Positions 24,230 to 25,738 of a DNA stretch of 25,738 nucleotides are shown piece by piece (the first letter of the stretch is position 1; each line of letters starts with the position of its first letter). The notes beneath the pieces are model-generated. The model was not told the DNA's origin. It did not search any database and saw only the letters and a program-made list of their open reading frames with translations. Position numbers and translations under genes: made by a program. Source of the DNA: Bacteroidota bacterium (lineage in GTDB: Bacteria; Bacteroidota; Bacteroidia; Flavobacteriales_F; PHOS-HE28). The stretch spans positions 1 through 25,738 of the forward strand of contig JAEZCB010000284.1 of assembly GCA_023412755.1 (NCBI GenBank), written 5' to 3'.

Positions 24230-25174
24230 GTGGTGGATATTCACAAGGCCAATTGTGCTTACTCGAAGGGATCCGCCATCAAGGCGGAGATCTGCATCGC
24301 GAATCCGGAAGCTACCCAGAGCGAAGGTTTCATCCGCTGGCTCCAGCATGATGTGCAATTCCCTGACTATCTTATCGAGAATATCGTGGCCAGCTGGGAT
24401 GAACGCACCTACCGTTTCACAATTGAATCGGAAATGGCGGAGCAGCATTTCGAGATGACGGAGGCTGCCGACCAGATCCTGTACTTATTGCCAAATGATA
24501 CCCTGGGTATCTCAGCGGATAGTCTGTTGCTGGTATGGCAGCGCATGCGCACGCCCAATGCCCGTTATGCGGAAGCGATCCATTTGATGCAGACCGCGCA
24601 GTATGACAGTGCTCTGGCCGTGATCCAACGCCTTCCTGAAGAGCATGTGTTGAAACCTGAGGAACTCGATGAAAGAGGACGTATGCTGGCATGGATAACG
24701 GACATGCGTTCGCTTTATGGGCAGCAGCGATCAGTAACCGAAATGGACTCTACTGAGATCGCCGTATGGGAGGGCATGATAGCTGGGCATTACGACCGCC
24801 CCAGCAATTACATCAGCAACCTGCTGTGTTTCTACCATTACCGTTGCCGGGCGCCTTTGACGGGCGGTGGCAGTGATGAGGGAAAATCAATGCCTTTCCC
24901 GCGTGGTATGAAAAAAAGATCGCAAGAGCAACATTTCACATTGCACCCCAATCCAGCTTCGGTCTGGGTAACGCTAACCTATGAGTTGGAAAGTGCGGAA
25001 GATGCCTGGTTCCATGTTCGTGATCAGCTGGGTCGCAGGATAAGATCACAACAGATAACATCGGCAAAAGGCCAGGTGGTATTGGATCTGCGCGGCTTCC
25101 AGGCAGGTGTTTACACTGTTGAATTAGTATGCGGTGAGAGGTTCATGGGAACCAATAAACTTGTGGTACCATGA
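24230..25174 (+). CDS. T9SS type A sorting domain protein, apparently 5'-truncated
   Basis: A 314-residue frame opening with tandem GTG codons. It has no signal peptide, although its C-terminus (LHPNPASVWVTLTYELES ... AGVYTVELV, ending NKLVVP) is a T9SS type A tail, which works only on Sec-exported proteins. The first residues (DIHKANCAYSKGSA) read like the interior of a domain, and a stop at 24215-24217 closes the frame upstream, only about 46 bases after tamB ends. The middle section is helical, with a repeat-like YAEAIHLMQTAQYDSALAVI and PSNYISNLLCFYHYRCRAP, which I associate with the end of large secreted beta-helix-type proteins of Bacteroidota. A remnant of a larger cargo gene is the likeliest reading; an undetected frameshift or an assembly join is possible. 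It overlaps the next gene by 4 bases (ATGA). Confidence 0.6.
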   Translation: MVDIHKANCAYSKGSAIKAEICIANPEATQSEGFIRWLQHDVQFPDYLIENIVASWDERTYRFTIESEMAEQHFEMTEAADQILYLLPNDTLGISADSLLLVWQRMRTPNARYAEAIHLMQTAQYDSALAVIQRLPEEHVLKPEELDERGRMLAWITDMRSLYGQQRSVTEMDSTEIAVWEGMIAGHYDRPSNYISNLLCFYHYRCRAPLTGGGSDEGKSMPFPRGMKKRSQEQHFTLHPNPASVWVTLTYELESAEDAWFHVRDQLGRRIRSQQITSAKGQVVLDLRGFQAGVYTVELVCGERFMGTNKLVVP

Positions 25175-25738
25175 GGCAATTGCTAATTTTTGGGTGGTTG
25201 AATCTTTGTATAATAGCTACTGCCCAGCCACCCTTCGGCCTGGATACCACTTTCCGCACGGATATCGAAACATGGTTGGTCTATTCGATCCTAGAGCAAG
25301 AAGATTCCAAAGTGATCATCTCTGGACAGATCAAATTTCCAGGTGATATCTACATGCGCAGCGGAGCGCGGTTGAATATAGACGGCTCGAAGGATGATAG
25401 CTATCCTTACTGGGCATACATGGGAGGAAAGCTAATTCCATGGGAAGGAAAGATCTATGCAGGAAATGGAGGTATTGTCCGGCGTTTATTGCCGGATGGT
25501 ACGATGGATCCGGAATTCATCTTCGCAATGACCAACGATCCGCTCTTCACTCCCCTCCAAGGGGGAGATTTCCATGTATTCCCAGATGGCCGGATCGTGA
25601 TGAGCGGCCTGCACCATTTGTATGATACGGAAGGCACCCATCTGGGCCTGCACAACTTCATCTGGTTCACAAACACAGGGCATGTGGATACCACGCGGGT
25701 ACATCGCAAGGGTAACGGGGCGATCTACACATTCAAAG
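25171..25738 (+). CDS. Secreted delta-60-repeat-like protein (5' part only)
   Basis: The frame opens with the ATG at 25171, inside the ATGA overlap with the preceding gene, and stays open for 189 codons to the window edge. A signal peptide is present (MRQLLIFGWLNLCIIATAQ, cleavage near A18-Q19). Further on, IVRRLLPDGTMDPEFIF followed by FHVFPDGRIVMSGLHHLYD has the pattern of delta-60 repeats (R-L-x-P-D-G-T-x-D-x-x-F, then x-DG+I), which form beta-propellers in secreted Bacteroidota proteins; W-x-YMGGKLIPWEGKIYAGN precedes them. A T9SS tail would be expected beyond the edge. Codon use is noticeably richer in A/T than in tamB. Coupling to the truncated gene upstream suggests the two were once part of a unit of secreted proteins. 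Confidence 0.75.
   Translation, partial: MRQLLIFGWLNLCIIATAQPPFGLDTTFRTDIETWLVYSILEQEDSKVIISGQIKFPGDIYMRSGARLNIDGSKDDSYPYWAYMGGKLIPWEGKIYAGNGGIVRRLLPDGTMDPEFIFAMTNDPLFTPLQGGDFHVFPDGRIVMSGLHHLYDTEGTHLGLHNFIWFTNTGHVDTTRVHRKGNGAIYTFK

Noticed and set aside
1..25738. CRISPR arrays, tRNA or rRNA genes, integrases, transposases, toxin-antitoxin or defence genes
   Set aside because: No regularly spaced repeats, cloverleaf or rRNA signatures, or matching protein motifs were seen on either strand.

Overview
The window looks like a chromosomal segment of a GC-rich Bacteroidota, most likely an uncultured Flavobacteriales-type lineage (inference). The evidence is four proteins ending in type IX secretion (T9SS) type A sorting tails, a Bacteroidota-style long TamB divergent from tsaD, WbqC, YceI and DUF2461 genes typical of the phylum, and repeated TAnnTTTG/TAnnTTCG promoter boxes a few bases upstream of start codons. 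No rRNA, tRNA, CRISPR array, integrase or transposase was seen.

Layout. 1-2555: the 3' end of a T9SS cargo gene, a convergent secreted SGNH hydrolase and a YdeI/DUF1801 protein. 2622-7045: phenylacetate-pathway genes, with paaJ and paaI overlapping by 4 bases on the minus strand and paaH further on, interrupted by a DUF2461 gene and a YceI lipoprotein that converge on a clear hairpin terminator. 7090-10359: a WbqC protein, then a plus-strand pair of type II NADH dehydrogenase and TetA-like MFS exporter. 10360-10588: a hairpin-rich GC-rich intergenic block resembling a dispersed Bacteroidota repeat. 10589-12179: an mhqO-mhqD pair (ring-cleaving dioxygenase plus serine hydrolase, overlapping by 8 bases). 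12184-17568: two large divergent T9SS cargo proteins, one with FG-GAP and Ig-like modules and one of the choice-of-anchor B type. 17571-19625: a TPR protein and tsaD on the minus strand. 19730-24169: tamB. 24230-25738: a T9SS cargo gene that has lost its 5' part, overlapping a new secreted delta-60-repeat-like gene that runs off the right edge.

How the genes relate. paaI, paaJ and paaH cover the thioesterase rescue, 3-oxoadipyl-CoA thiolysis and 3-hydroxyadipyl-CoA oxidation steps of phenylacetyl-CoA catabolism. mhqO and mhqD are a quinone/aromatic detoxification pair, lying near an NADH:quinone oxidoreductase. The secreted proteins depend on Sec export and then the T9SS, encoded elsewhere. 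TamB serves outer-membrane biogenesis and TsaD makes the universal t6A tRNA modification.

The most interesting non-gene signals are the near-leaderless promoter architecture with a recurrent TTCG variant, a 16-base perfect palindrome holding both stop codons of a convergent gene pair, and the repeat-like block upstream of mhqO. Nothing here clearly amounts to a new defence or mobile system.
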